From the NCBI GenBank assembly GCA_017414585.1, contig JAFQLN010000187.1:1-12381 (forward strand): a stretch of DNA of 12,381 nucleotides. The letters are read 5' to 3'. The stretch comes from Clostridia bacterium. Lineage in GTDB: Bacteria > Bacillota_A > Clostridia > Oscillospirales > CAG-272. The position numbers and the translations under genes were made by a program. The notes beneath the pieces were generated by a model. It was given only the letters and a program-made list of their open reading frames with translations. It did not search any database and had not been told where the DNA came from. How positions within the stretch are numbered: the stretch's first letter is position 1; every line of letters starts with the position of its first letter. Shown here one piece after another: positions 12,310 to 12,381 of this stretch.

Positions 12310-12381
12310 AGCTGCACGTTGTCCGCATAAAAGTTTTGGTCGAGCTTTTTCAAAAGCTCGCAGGGGTTGAGGGGACGGAGT
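12310..12381 (+). repeat. 3'-UTR repeat family 1, copy C (cut by window end)
   Basis: Begins at the stop of the preceding gene with AGCTGCACGTTGTC, then CATAAAAGTTTTGG (from 12326) and stem 1 CGAGCTTTT-TC-AAAAGCTCG (12341-12360). GGGGACGGAGT at the edge is the left half of stem 2. The leader matches copy B at 12 or more of 14 positions, so the family includes sequence right up to the stop codon. Confidence 0.75.

Overview
The window reads as chromosomal DNA of a GC-moderate (about 55 %) gut-type Clostridia (Firmicutes; Oscillospiraceae/Ruminococcaceae-like by gene style). This rests on consensus sigma-A promoters (TTGACA/TATAAT with 17-base spacers), purine-rich Shine-Dalgarno sites, a DUF1292 protein, a clostridial-type GHMP sugar kinase and a WG-repeat protein. 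No phage, plasmid, IS or CRISPR genes are visible, and no rRNA or tRNA. The taxonomic call is an inference from style, not a database match.

Layout. 1-1704 (+): the 3' part of a Gfo/Idh/MocA oxidoreductase, then an SGNH/GDSL esterase-like hydrolase closed by a strong hairpin terminator; both suggest carbohydrate or glycoside handling. 1705-2035: no gene, but nested inverted repeats that could be a rod-shaped small RNA. 2036-5183 (-): a DUF1292 protein with its own promoter, a two-gene operon (D-amino-acid aminotransferase then a YgjV-like membrane protein), and an AAC(3)-family acetyltransferase with its own promoter. 5184-5687: a compound inverted-repeat element with a central three-copy, 23-base-period repeat. 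5688-9326 (+): a four-helix membrane protein, a galactokinase-like GHMP kinase, a small three-helix membrane protein and RlmH (23S rRNA methyltransferase). 9560-11359 (+): a membrane-anchored WG-repeat protein. 11360-11691: a repeat plus a hairpin-rich segment that could be a structured RNA or leader. 11692-12309 (+): a SecB-fold-like protein with a disordered N-terminus.

The genes are mostly ordinary housekeeping and accessory metabolism, and no single multi-gene system ties them together. The unusual content is between genes. At least two families of short repeats sit directly after stop codons, in the sense direction of the preceding gene (family 1 after 2815, 9326 and 12309; family 2 after 8240 and 11359). 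Copies differ in stem sequence while keeping base pairing, and some copies carry extra 17-21 base perfect hairpins with three-base loops. One such hairpin occurs in both families. This looks like a population of tiny hairpin insertions colonising 3' untranslated regions, and it is the best candidate here for something undescribed.
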